NCBI GenBank assembly: GCA_037127255.1
Contig: JBANSL010000009.1
Coordinates: 27,596,475 to 27,660,474 of the forward strand
Source of the DNA: Persicaria tinctoria
Taxonomy: Eukaryota > Streptophyta > Magnoliopsida > Caryophyllales > Polygonaceae
Direction: 5' to 3'
DNA length: 64,000 bases
Shown: positions 22,204-32,346 of the stretch, piece by piece
How positions within the stretch are numbered: the first letter of the stretch is position 1
How the letters are laid out: every line of letters starts with the position of its first letter
Notes under the pieces: generated by a model
What the model saw: the letters and a program-made list of their open reading frames with translations, nothing else
Databases searched by the model: none
Told to the model about the DNA's origin: nothing
Made by a program: the position numbers and the translations under genes

Positions 22204-22925
22204 ATTAACAAATCTATTGAATCTACCCGGAGTGGGATCTTTATGAGTTTTAGAAGGGAAAGGTAGTGGCTTTTTCTGTTTCGGAGACAGATCAGCCGTC
22301 GAAGGTGCTGTAGAGTTGTCGACGTCGGCCTCCTGCTCCTCGTCTCGACAACGGGCTTGTCGATCTCGACCAGTGGCTTGTCGACATCGAGTACGGTTGT
22401 CGACCTCGGGTTGCTGGTCTGCGCAGCGGAGTCCGAGCTCTGCTTCTGGTCTTGGTCGAGTAGTTTCTTGTCGAGGTCGACCAAGGTCTTGTCGACATCG
22501 AGTACGGGCTCCTCGAGATCGACCAGGTTCTGCTCTGTCTCGAGTTGCTGCTCTGCATTGCTTTGCTGTTTTCCGACCCCTGGCTCGTGTAGTTGATGCC
22601 CACTCCTGAGTTTGATAGCTGCGACATGTCCAGTTTTCCCTTTAGGATTTGGTTCTGTTTGCCCAGGGAGCTTGCCGGACGGTCGTGGGATCTGCGCAGC
22701 GATTTGGCCCATCTGGGTCTCTATTCCTCTTTTCCAGGTGTCCAGTTCCCCAAATTTGGTGGTGATGCTCTGGAACTGGTTGTTGATGGTGCCCTGATTT
22801 CGTCGCATCTCCTCAAGGATCAGTTGCAGATCATCCTTCTTTTGATCCCTGTCTGGATGTCCTGGAGCTCTGTAGGGCGGGGGATTCCTAGGAGGACCTT
22901 GGTTGCACTGTGGTTGATAGAACCT
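22188..22925 (-). pseudogene. E1 gag-protease linker with repeated D-x-D-K peptides
   Basis: Same frame as gag, separated from it by one stop (22926-22928). QIAAQIPRPSGKLPGQTEPN and AAIKLRSGHQL are the conserved Athila linker signatures. After these comes a low-complexity stretch, LVDLEEPVLDVDKTLVDLDK and VLDVDKPLVEIDKPVVE, coded by the TCGA motif read through on the minus strand (22310-22530). A frameshift near 22250-22300 separates it from the protease frame. Confidence 0.8.
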
Positions 22926-24065
22926 TTAATCTCCCATATGGCGATTGGGACCCCCTGCGTAAGCTGCCTCCTCGTGTGTCTCTGCCATTCTGACTTGCTC
23001 TGTGTGTGGGCACTCAGTAGTGGTGTGCCTCTGTGATCCGCATTCGATGCAAGGCTGATTGACAGATAGGTATTTGACTTGCTTGAGGAGCTTGCGATTT
23101 TGGTCTCTGTAGAACTGCTCCCTGACATCTGGGTCAATCTCCTTCGCTGGCTCGTAGAGTGGCATAGATGGTGCTAGCCTGGCGTAGGAGTTCTCATCAT
23201 AGTTTGTAGGAGCCCCATACTTGTTGTCATAAGTTGTGAGCTTGTCTAGCACACCCCATGTGTCAATTGGTGGCATCGTTAGGTACTCATAGCGAGTGTA
23301 CTGATTGATCCTGTCTTTGGTGATCTGGTCAAGAGAGTTGAAGAAGATCTCCTGAATGACATAGGGAGGCTGTCCATGAGTAGGGCAAAATCGCAGCAGC
23401 TCTTTGTAGCGTTCCCATGCTTTTGCCAGCGGTTCCCCAGGCTTTTGCTTGAAAGCAGTGATCTTTTGGCGGAGGAATGCTGTCTTGGCAGGAGGGAAGA
23501 ATTTGTTGAGAAATTGCTGCTCTACTTGTGCCCATGTGGTGAGAGATCTCGGCTTTAGCCCTTCAAGCCACTTCAGTGCAGGTCCAGCTAGCGACCAGCG
23601 AAAAGCTTTCATCTTGACATATTCCAGAGTTGTACCTTCAGCAAGAGTACGGCACATGTAATGAAAATTGGTAATATGTTCAAGAGGACACTCATTAAAG
23701 TTGCCACGAAAAGCATTATTTTTAAGCTCTATAAGAAATTGAGTGCGAATTTCAAAAGAGTTTTCAGGGATTAGAATCGCCGATTCAGGCACGATGAGAG
23801 TCGGATGCATATAATCCTCTGCTGTAGTTGGATATTGGGCAAGCTCAGCTTCTGCTTGCTCTCTTGCTGCTTTCTCAGCGGCGATAGTAGCATGTTTAGT
23901 GGCTATAGCAGTATCCTTTGCGACTAGTTCCCTGGTAAGCTTGGCAATAAGCTGTTCTTGTGTTTCAGCGGCCGCCATGGCTCTTTGTAGTCTAGCTCGG
24001 ATGTGTAGGAGGCGCTCTGGTTCGTCTAAGCCGTCAAACTCAGGTTGTTGACCAGAATGGTGCAT
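22926..24065 (-). CDS. E1 Gag protein
   Basis: A 379-residue intact frame for the particle protein. An N-terminal coiled-coil-like region (residues 20-85, rich in Ala, Glu and Lys) precedes the retrotran_gag core, with AFRWSLAGPALKWLEGLKP, FLNKFFPPAKTAFLRQKI and FKQKPGEPLAKAWERYKEL, then CPTHGQPPYVIQEIFFNSL. A zinc-knuckle-like C-x2-C-x4-H-x4-C sequence occurs at IECGSQRHTTTECPH. The ATG lies about 80 bases after the primer-binding site. Whether it is expressed is unknown; the frame is uninterrupted to the TAA. Confidence 0.9.
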   Translation of the reverse strand: MHHSGQQPEFDGLDEPERLLHIRARLQRAMAAAETQEQLIAKLTRELVAKDTAIATKHATIAAEKAAREQAEAELAQYPTTAEDYMHPTLIVPESAILIPENSFEIRTQFLIELKNNAFRGNFNECPLEHITNFHYMCRTLAEGTTLEYVKMKAFRWSLAGPALKWLEGLKPRSLTTWAQVEQQFLNKFFPPAKTAFLRQKITAFKQKPGEPLAKAWERYKELLRFCPTHGQPPYVIQEIFFNSLDQITKDRINQYTRYEYLTMPPIDTWGVLDKLTTYDNKYGAPTNYDENSYARLAPSMPLYEPAKEIDPDVREQFYRDQNRKLLKQVKYLSVNQPCIECGSQRHTTTECPHTEQVRMAETHEEAAYAGGPNRHMGD

Positions 24066-24127
24066 ACACCTGTAAAGTAACTCAAAGTAGACGTGAGATT
24101 TAACTACCTAAGGCGCGAATGATAGCT

Positions 24128-24145
24128 TCCCCGGCAACGGTGCCA
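24128..24145 (-). other. E1 primer-binding site
   Basis: Minus strand TGGCACCGTTGCCGGGGA, three bases after the LTR, complementary to plant tRNA-Asp with one difference. This primer is typical of Athila. Confidence 0.85.
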
Positions 24146-24148
24146 ATT

Positions 24149-25786
24149 TGTTGTAGGAGGAAATCGAGTATGCAAAATAGAATGTAAATAAACCAAGGCA
24201 AACCATATTCCGTCCCTTGCAAATAATTACAAGACCTCCTCCTGATGTAGCAGCGGGAAGTCAGGATGGATCCACGAGGAAGCGTGTCAGCGGATCCTAG
24301 GCAGCGGAGAATCTCATGATAAGAAATTGACAACAGGGTCCTCGAGCTCGACTAAGGGTTAGTCGACAGAAGCTCGGACAGTCGAACAGGGCACAACAGC
24401 TTCGGCAACGGTGGTCGATCTCGACAAGGCTCTACTCGAGATCGAGTAGCCTTCGTCTGGGTTGAGTAGATCTGGTCGAGTTCCTGCACAGGTAAGCTAC
24501 GGCGACTCTGGGTCGAGAATCAGTGGTCGAGGTCGACCAGGCTTGGTCGAGGTCGAGCAGGCTTGGTCGAGATCGACGAGGGCAGGGAGTAAAAACGAAA
24601 TAAAAGAAAGTAAAAACAATTGCTTTGGGGTTTCGACTTAAACTTAATGTAAAAGACTTCCAAGATTGGGGTTTGCAACAACAATAACCCAGTATGCATA
24701 AGGTAGGACCAAACAGATAATCATGTGAATTGCATGAAAGGATTAAGCTTTCGCCTTTTCCAACAATTAGACAACTCTCTCAAGAAACCCTAATTGTCTC
24801 TACCGATTTTATGTTTATAATCCAAGTTGTTAGCATGGATCTCCATTGGACGGGCAATAAACACATTGACAAGTAGGAAAATGCTCAAAACGTGATAAAG
24901 GTCGGATCTTTTACCTCAATTATGCATGGTTATCACCGGGCTCGCCCCAACCCTAGAAGTGGGTGGACTACTCGCTCTTCATCGCAAACTCAGACATCAT
25001 CGATTGAAAGAAACCAACTTGCATTAAACTAAATTCCAAGACTTTACAATCCCGGCAATCCAACTCTCATCGAATGCCAAAACCCTAAAACCTTCGAACT
25101 CCCTAAACCTTCTCTGTGGAACTACTTGTCTTGCTCTGAAATTGAATGAATAAAACTAAGCCCAATAGGCTTTATTTATAGGCTTCTAATCCTTGCTAAT
25201 CAAGGATAGAATATCTATATCTAAATCTAAAACTTTAATGGTAAATAGGAAATATATCTAAAGTGTCTTCAATGGATAAATCTTCTTCTCTTCATGATGT
25301 ATCTTGATAGATTAGGATAGAATCGGCAATCTTCAGGCCCAAGGAATCCCAAGTCGAGTAGGATTCGTCAAGTCGAGTAACGCGGCTCTGGAGGTCTACT
25401 CGATCTCGACAAGGGTCTTGTCGATCTCGAGTAGGGTTGACTGGCTCGGCTTCGTCGTCTCGGCTAGCTGGCGCTCGACATACTCGGACTTGATTAACGG
25501 CGCTCGACAACTCTCATGAAGACATCAAAGCTTGATTCAGAATGAAGAATGGTGAGAAATGGCGTTTTCTCCAGCTGCAACATCCTTAGCTTCTCCATGA
25601 GTTTCCTTTAAGCTTCAAAGTGCGTCCGATTTCTTCGAAATATAACCAAAACTTGTGTAGACCTCCATATATTGCAAATAAGTGTAAACTACACAGATTC
25701 TGTATTGTTTTAACCCAAATGTATGCAATGTATGCAGAAATCGATATAAAATTAAGTGTAAAACATGGCAAATTAGGCTCACAACA
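24149..25786 (-). repeat. E1 5' LTR (1638 bp, internally deleted)
   Basis: Same ends as the 3' LTR. About 440 bp present at 18725-19165 is missing at 25506, and a smaller block near 25230 is also absent. Palindromes occur at 24345-24590 and 25360-25510. Confidence 0.92.
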
Positions 25787-25791
25787 GCTGA
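25787..25791 (+). other. E1 right target-site duplication GCTGA
   Basis: Identical to 17342-17346. Confidence 0.93.
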
Positions 25792-27276
25792 GTATCTTCT
25801 TCGAAACAATTTGTTCATCGACATTATCAGTTTCTGTCATAGAGCAGCTCACATCAATGATTCCTCTGTTGCTCTGTAAGTTGGAGCGTATCTTCCCGCC
25901 GTCATTTTTTGACTCAATGGAACATCTGATCGTCCATTTGCCATATGAGGCCATGATAGGTGCCCAGTACATTATCGATGGATGTATCCGTTCGAGAGAA
26001 ATTTATTCCAGTTGAGTAATGTGGAAGGGTCGATCGTCATGGCATACTTACGGGAAGAAATAGCTTATTTCTCCGTGCACTACTTCCCTTCGCATGTTCC
26101 TTCAAGGTTGAGGAGACCAGCGAGAAATGACATCTTTGACGACGACGATTGTGCTTTCTCTATTTTCAATTATCCCGGCAAGGGTAGTGGGAAGCAGCAA
26201 ATACGGTGGTTGACCGAAGATGACGAGTGGAGGGCCGCACACACATACGTGTTGCTCAGCTGTCCTGAGGTGCAACCATACATTGAGTAAGTATACATGT
26301 ATATATTTATTTTTGCTTATGTATAAGTATAAATATATTTATTTAGATTGCTCAACTTTATATTACGGTGTAGGATCTTTGAGACTGTCATGAGGGATGA
26401 TGTTGGAGATGACCTCATTGAAAATGAATTCGCGCAATGGTTTAAGAATTATGTAAGTTTACATTACCAAAATATAATGCATGCTTATATACGTACATTA
26501 ATTTGTTCATGTTTAAGTTTCACACATTTGTTCTGTAGGCCTTAGATAGAGGAAATGGAATTGGTCATGGAGATCTGCTGTGGAGTTTGGCATGGGGTCC
26601 TAACGTGAAAGCAATTTCTTGGCCAGCATACTTCTCCAATGGGTATAAGTTCCACACTCTGCAACATGGTGCTGGGAAATCGACAATGAACAGTGGGGTT
26701 TGTGTTTGAGGGTACAACTACGCGAGTCATGAATCGGATTTTTTTGGTCTCCTTGAAGAAATCATCCAGCTCGAGTACCCAAGTGCACTTGCTCATCCGC
26801 TGAAAGTTGTCCTGTTCAAGTGTCGATGGTTTGATCCAACGACACGTGGGACACAAGTTCATCCAATCTACCAGTTTGTCGAAATCAATCAAAAGAAATT
26901 GTATAGACGGTATGAGCCTTTTGTACTCGCACAACAAGCATTGCAGGTTTATTATCTTCAATATCCAGGAGCCACACGTGAGCATATGGAATGGTGGCAT
27001 GTGTGCAAGACACGGCCTCGCAACCGGATTGAACAACGGTGGAATGCCGAGGGCCAAGCTATACTAGATGCTTATCAGTCGGCTGAAGTCATCACTCCGG
27101 AATTCTCCATCAACATAGAAGTAGACAACCCGATCACAACCTTGCGAGATCCTTCGGGTGCGATCGAAGTCTGTGACGATACCGACGATGTGGGGCTTGT
27201 CGACCACGTCGATGAATTTCATGTTGAACAAGAAGAGGAAGAATTTAAGGCCACAACAAGCTACTACTCTGACTAA
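25792..27276 (+). pseudogene. CACTA TNP2-type transposase, 3' part
   Basis: Continuation after E1. The DUF4218 block reads CKLERIFPPSFFDSMEHLIV and HLPYEAMIGAQY, then a one-base frameshift near 25970. WMYPFERNLFQLSNVEGSIV and EEIAYFSVHYFP follow. Introns are likely near 26288-26370 and 26455-26538. The DUF4216 block is at about 26540-26900 (VLFKCRWFDPT, QFVEINQKKLYRRYEPFVLA), and an acidic tail with D-E-F-H-V-E-Q-E-E-E-E ends at 27276. TGA at 26707 replaces the expected Arg codon in a V-C-V-stop-G-Y-N stretch. Confidence 0.87.
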
Positions 27277-27765
27277 CAACCTTGCGACATCCTTCATATT
27301 TAAGCTAAAAATTCTTCTAGCTGGATCAGATTCCGCTTGCGGCATGTTTGTTGTTTTGAATTCCTGAAACTGCATCAGATTGAAGCTCAAAATTCTTGAA
27401 ACTGCATTTGCTGGCTGGTGTACCTTGATCTCTTATTACTAACAACCTTGTTGTTTGCTATCCCAAAAAATCAGAGGCTCCATGAAACTAACAACCTTGT
27501 TGTTTGCTATCCTAAAAAATCTTCTAGCTGTACATACCTTGATCTCTTATTACTTATAAACTAAAATTGCCATATGAGTAAATCAGACATGCATAGAGTG
27601 AAAATAAAACAGCATTGCCATATGAGTAAATCAGTTGAAAACCTTCCTTCCAGTCTGAAATTGAAACTGTCATAGATGTCTGATCAGTTTTACATAATAC
27701 ACCTTGTGCGGATAAAAGTTTTACATAATTCACATTTCCCTTAAGACATAAACCTACTACTAATG
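27277..27765. other. CACTA spacer with short direct repeats
   Basis: Contains two copies of CTAACAACCTTGTTGTTTGC and of ACCTTGATCTCTTATTACT. It may hold the 3' ends of the converging TNP2 and GRF transcripts. Confidence 0.5.
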
Positions 27766-29013
27766 TCAAATTTTCACCAACACAATCAACAAGATAACCA
27801 ACATGACACCTACTACGATTTTCAGCACTACATTCTCCCTTTGGATCTTGACAAAATCAGTGCTCAACCTAATAAAATCAGAGGATCCATGATCTTCATT
27901 TGTGATAACAACACCATAACTCTCTCTTTGGATCTTCATGCTCTTGTTAGTGTCATGAGCATCCAACCATCTAAAGTAGGTGCACTTTTCATCATCCTAC
28001 AAACAAGTTAAAAAATATATCAGACCAAAACAGGGTATAACAAGCTTATTTCAACTTTCATTGCTAACAGATTTGACAGAAAAACAAAACCATATATTAT
28101 GCATACACCAGTGCTATCTGACAGAAAATCACAAGCATTATCTGACATAGGGAATCTGACAGAAAAACCATTCAACAAGTTTAAGGTCACAAGCATAGCA
28201 AATCTGACAGAAAATCAGATTCACAAGCATTATCACAACCAAATTCACAAGCATTCGAAATGGAAAACATAGCAAACATTATGCAGTAAGCCCAATGCAT
28301 TATGTTCATAAGCTTAAGTTCACAACCATTATGCATTATGCATTATGTTCACAAGCTTAAGTTCACAACCAGCTTAAGGTCACAACCATTATGCATTATG
28401 TTCACAAGCTTAAGTTCACAACCATTATCCATTAAGTTCACAAAAATTATGCAGTAAGCCCAATTCATTACCAAATTCACAAGCATTATGCATTAAGTCC
28501 AATTCATGATTGAAACTGTGACAGAAATCTGACAGAAAATCACAACCAAATTCGAAATGGAAAACATAGCAATCTGACAGAAAATCACAAGCATTATCAC
28601 AACCAAATTCACAAGCATTATGATTGAAACCTGTACAAACTCAAGCCGATAATGGAAAACATAGGGAATCTGACAGAAAATCACAACCATAGTATGCCAG
28701 TTTGAAACTGTGTATATCAACAATTCCCTAAAATTGAAATCTGACCGAATTCAAAAAGCTAGTTTCATATCTATAGTGGAATCCTTAAATTTTGAAAGAA
28801 GTTCCAAAACCCTAACAGTTTTCCCAAGTCGAAATCCAAAATTAAAGTTAGATAAATGAATGATTGGAATCATACCTTCCATAATGGACAAACATAAAAT
28901 CGTCTTCTCGAATTTCTAGTGTATTTGCAAGTTTGCAATCTCGCAGGGAATCCATGCTTGCACCTTTCGATTGAAGATTCGTCATCGACTCTTCTCCGAG
29001 CATTTGAGTTCAT
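27766..29013 (-). CDS. GRF-type zinc-finger membrane protein gene inside the CACTA (2 exons)
   Basis: Exon 1 is 29013-28876 and exon 2 is 27996-27766, with a GT...AG intron of 879 bp in phase 0. The joined product is 122 residues. Residues 18-57 form a GRF zinc finger: C-K-H-G, then RNSRRRFYVCPLWK at the splice, then DDEKCTYFRWLDA, giving the usual Cys/His spacing, R-R-F and C-x-Y-F-x-W-x-D. A basic/acidic helix follows and the last 20 residues (VVGVMLVILLIVLVKI) form a membrane segment. An upstream in-frame ATG at 29154 would add 47 residues; the later one fits the family better. GRF fingers bind DNA or RNA in characterised proteins; the role here is unknown. Antisense to both transposase genes. 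Confidence 0.78.
28080..28720. repeat. Irregular repeats in the GRF-gene intron
   Basis: Many copies of blocks like AATCTGACAGAAAATCACAA, CACAAGCATTATGC and TTAAGTTCACAACCATTATG, rearranged and partly tandem. They lie in the intron of the GRF gene. Confidence 0.8.
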
Positions 29014-29258
29014 GGATGAGCGTTGTTGTCCCCAACCCTCCGTCATCCTTAGAAAGCCTCTGCCCTTTAATTTGTTGTCCCTAACCCTCGGTCGCGGACT
29101 CTTCTCTTCGATATCTGCTAGATCTCTCCGGCCAAGCGTCGTTCGTCTCGACACATTTCTCTCCGGCCAAGCTGCGTTTTTTCATTTTCCTTTGAAAAGA
29201 ATATGGAAAAGAAAGTATACATGGCAAATTGGTAATTTCTCCAACAGTAATCCTCCGA

Positions 29259-29348
29259 TTTAGGGTTGAGAGTTTAGGTTTAGGGTTTATGGTTAGGGTT
29301 TAGGGTTTAGGGTTTAGGGTATAGGGTTTAGGGTATAGGGTTTAGGGT
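29259..29348. repeat. Interstitial telomere-like repeats
   Basis: About ten units of TTTAGGG and variants (TATAGGG, TTATGG) in one direction, the plant telomere sequence. They lie about 250 bp upstream of the GRF gene start, with a few more degenerate copies at 29415-29455. Confidence 0.92.
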
Positions 29349-30305
29349 CGATATCACTCATTAGATTGACTGGTGAATATAGTTTTCCGACGTCCATGTG
29401 GCGTGTTTTCCAATATAGGGTTTAGGCCGGGTCTAGGGTTAAGGGTTTCGGGTTAGATGACGATAGCTAAAACGTACACTCAATATATATATAGATCGAG
29501 TGGTATTTGGTTCTTACATTTCATTTTTAGTACATTATCATAATTCTTACATTTCATATACACATTCTTCATACGTGATATCGTGATCGATCAAGATAGT
29601 TTGTCTCATTTAACATAAAATATTTGCCTCTTATAGGGTTGAAATAAAAAAAAACCATTTTTCATACACATTTCTTATATTTGGTGTTGTGACTTGCATG
29701 TGATCGAGATATATAGTTCTTTCCGTTCTTACAAAATGTGAGTTAATTAAATTATTTAGGGTTTACCTATTTCCGATTCACCGATCGAGATTGGTCGAGG
29801 TAGTTTCGATGAAGATATATAGTGGAGTGTCGAGTATTCAATTAATATAGTGATCAAGGTATTATACTTAATCTACAACCTAAAGTACGTAACTTTTCAA
29901 AACATTAGCAATGTAATTGTTGTTTACATATACATATTTAGATAGTAAACCCATGTTTTCAAAAAACTTTACCAATGTAATTAATGTTGTGTGTGTGTGT
30001 GTGTGGGTGTGTGTGGGTGTGTGGGTGTGTAAAACTTCTTTTTAAAACACTTTAGCAACGTAATTGTTGTGTGTGTGTATATATATATATATGCATATTT
30101 AGATAGTGATATAATCAATAGTATAATACATATGCTACTAATTATACATAATCATGACAATAAAATAAGATTTATTTCTTATCAAATGAAAATAAAATAA
30201 AAATTTTAATCTCTGTCTAAATATTATATATATAGGCAGTGCACAATTTTTACTTTCTTATTATATATATGTATATATATACATATTTAGATAGTGTAAT
30301 TGTTG

Positions 30306-30336
<31 letters not shown>

Positions 30337-30609
30337 TGTATTGTGTACAAATTCCATACAGTGAAAAATTGGGAGGGAAATCGAAAAGTTGGGAGGGAAA
30401 TCTAAATTTCGAAGTGAAAAGTTTGGGATTTCAGAGATCCTCTCTCTCCTCACTCTCCTCTCCCCTCACATTTCAATCGCTCAAACCCGATCCTCTCTCT
30501 CCTCACTCTCAATCGCTCAAACCCTAAATCTCTCAATCCCTTCTCTCTCTGAATCGCTCCTCTCGATCTCTCAATCGCTCAAACCCTAACTCTCTGAATC
30601 GCTCCAATC
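29349..30609. other. CACTA central spacer
   Basis: AT-rich, with (GT)n at 29988-30028, TA/TG microsatellites at 30070-30095 and 30300-30335, and a C/T-rich stretch at 30435-30600 just ahead of the second transposase gene, which may be its leader. No protein domain. Confidence 0.5.
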
Positions 30610-30759
30610 ATGAGAGGAGGCGTCACACGGAAATCTGCTCATCATACGAGCTCCACCTCCAGACCACCACTGGCTCCAACCAGAACACCGACGAAGGCAG
30701 TACGGCCGAGGACTCCAAAGCTCGCATCTCCTACAAGGTTTTCACCCCGGAAACATCCA

Positions 30760-31030
30760 CCCACTGCCCTCTCTCCAACGGTAACCGACCCTAACCCTAA
30801 ACCCTCCACTGGTCCACCCTCCACTCCACCCTCTCCACCGGTCCACCCTCCTAATGGAGCGTCTCCCCGGAAAAATCAATCCACCGCCCCCTCTCCAACG
30901 GTAACCGACCCTAACCCTAAACCCTCCACTGCACCCTCTCCACCGGTCCAACCTCCTACTAGAGCCTCTCCCCGGAAACATCAATCCACTGCCCCCTTTC
31001 CACCAGTGAAACCTACTACCAGAGCATCAC
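30760..31030. repeat. Repeats coding proline-rich peptides
   Basis: Two near-identical units starting at TCTCCAACGGTAACCGACCC and several diverged units around CCCCGGAAACATCAATCCAC; period is irregular, 50-115 bp. Confidence 0.75.
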
Positions 31031-32256
31031 CACGGAGAGTTCAACCCATTCGCCCCTCCCCACCGACGACATCTACTCCCGCTTCGCCCTCTGAAGCCCC
31101 ACCTCACCCGACCAAAACACAGACAAGATCTCAAACCCCTGCCCCCTCCCAACCGGTGTCGTCCCCCGCCCTATTGGTGAGTGCTGAACCGTCTGCGCCC
31201 GACCAACCCAACTCCTCTCAACCTGGCCCCTCGACTTCCGCGGTGGCGACTCAGGAGTCCTTCGAATCTCAACCTCAGCTCGAAGTGTCAAACAACAATG
31301 ACATTCAGTCATCGTCAACGACAGAGAAGAGCATCTCTGAGAACCACAATGACTCAGCTGCCCACAATGACTCAGCTGCCTAAGGAAGTGAGGAATCTTT
31401 TAGGTGGAACAAAAAAGTTGCAATTGAACTCGTTAATGGAACGTAAGTGAAATGTCTTTCGATTTCGGTTTCATAATTTCTAAGTAATTGAAATCGGCTT
31501 CTCAATGATTGATGTTGTTTGTATGTATTCTGCACTAAGTATGTATGAGTAGGACTGTGTGATCAGTCAGTTGTTTGCATTCTGTATAAAACTGAATTTG
31601 TTGGTATATGTTGGCTGATGTGGTTTCATAATTTCTAAGTAATGTAACTTGGCTGCTCAACTGACTGTGTGATGCTCAACTGACTGTTTGGTATATGTAT
31701 TGTGCACTAAGTATGTATTAGGACTATGTGATGCCCATGTCATCATCTCAATTGTTTGCATTCTGTATAAAACTAAGTTAAAAATCTCTTTATGATTGAT
31801 CAGTCAGTTGGGTAAGTAATGAATTTGGAGTCCTCTTATTGACATTACAATGAATTAAAAAGCTCTTTATGATTGGTGCATTTCAATTGGATGTATTCTG
31901 TATAAATCTGAAATCAAAAGCTCCTTATGATTGGTGCATTTCAATTATATGTATTCTGTATAAATCTCAATTGTATGTATTGTTATATATTCTAATTAAT
32001 TTATAAGTAATTGACCAATGCTAATACATCTACTTTCTATGTATGACCTGATGAATTACCGGATGAAGATTCGATGCAAGCAATCCTGCATTTGGAGTCC
32101 TGACGCATATCATTCACTCGCATTTCGATGGCCCATACATACGCTGGAGTGATGTCCCTGACCAAACGAAGGAGCTATGGTGGGAAATGTTCAAGGTACA
32201 ATACACTTATCTCTTTACTGGTTCCTTTTATTTCTTTTGGATGCATGAATACACAA

Positions 32257-32258
<2 letters not shown>

Positions 32259-32334
<76 letters not shown>
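32259..32334. repeat. (AC)n microsatellite
   Basis: About 38 units, in the intron of the second CACTA gene. Long frames of His-Thr or Cys-Val here are artefacts. Confidence 0.95.

Positions 32335-32346
<12 letters not shown>

Larger units (their letters stand above)
17347..25786 (-). mobile_element. Athila-like gypsy retrotransposon E1 without polymerase
   Basis: Minus-strand element with LTRs at 17347-19440 and 24149-25786, both starting TGTTGTAGGA and ending CTCACAACA on the plus strand. Flanks are GCTGA on both sides. The 4.7 kb interior holds Gag, a long Gag-protease linker and a protease, then about 1.85 kb of non-coding DNA up to the purine tract (19441-19453). No reverse transcriptase, RNase H or integrase is present, so it needed a helper. 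The primer-binding site matches tRNA-Asp, as in Athila. It lies inside the CACTA transposase. Confidence 0.93.

Noticed and set aside
20735..22530. CRISPR-like array from regularly spaced TCGA motifs
   Set aside because: Spacing and motif vary, there are no unique spacers, and the setting is a plant retrotransposon.
17347..25786. Autonomous Athila with envelope gene
   Set aside because: No RT, integrase or env-like frame exists between the LTRs.
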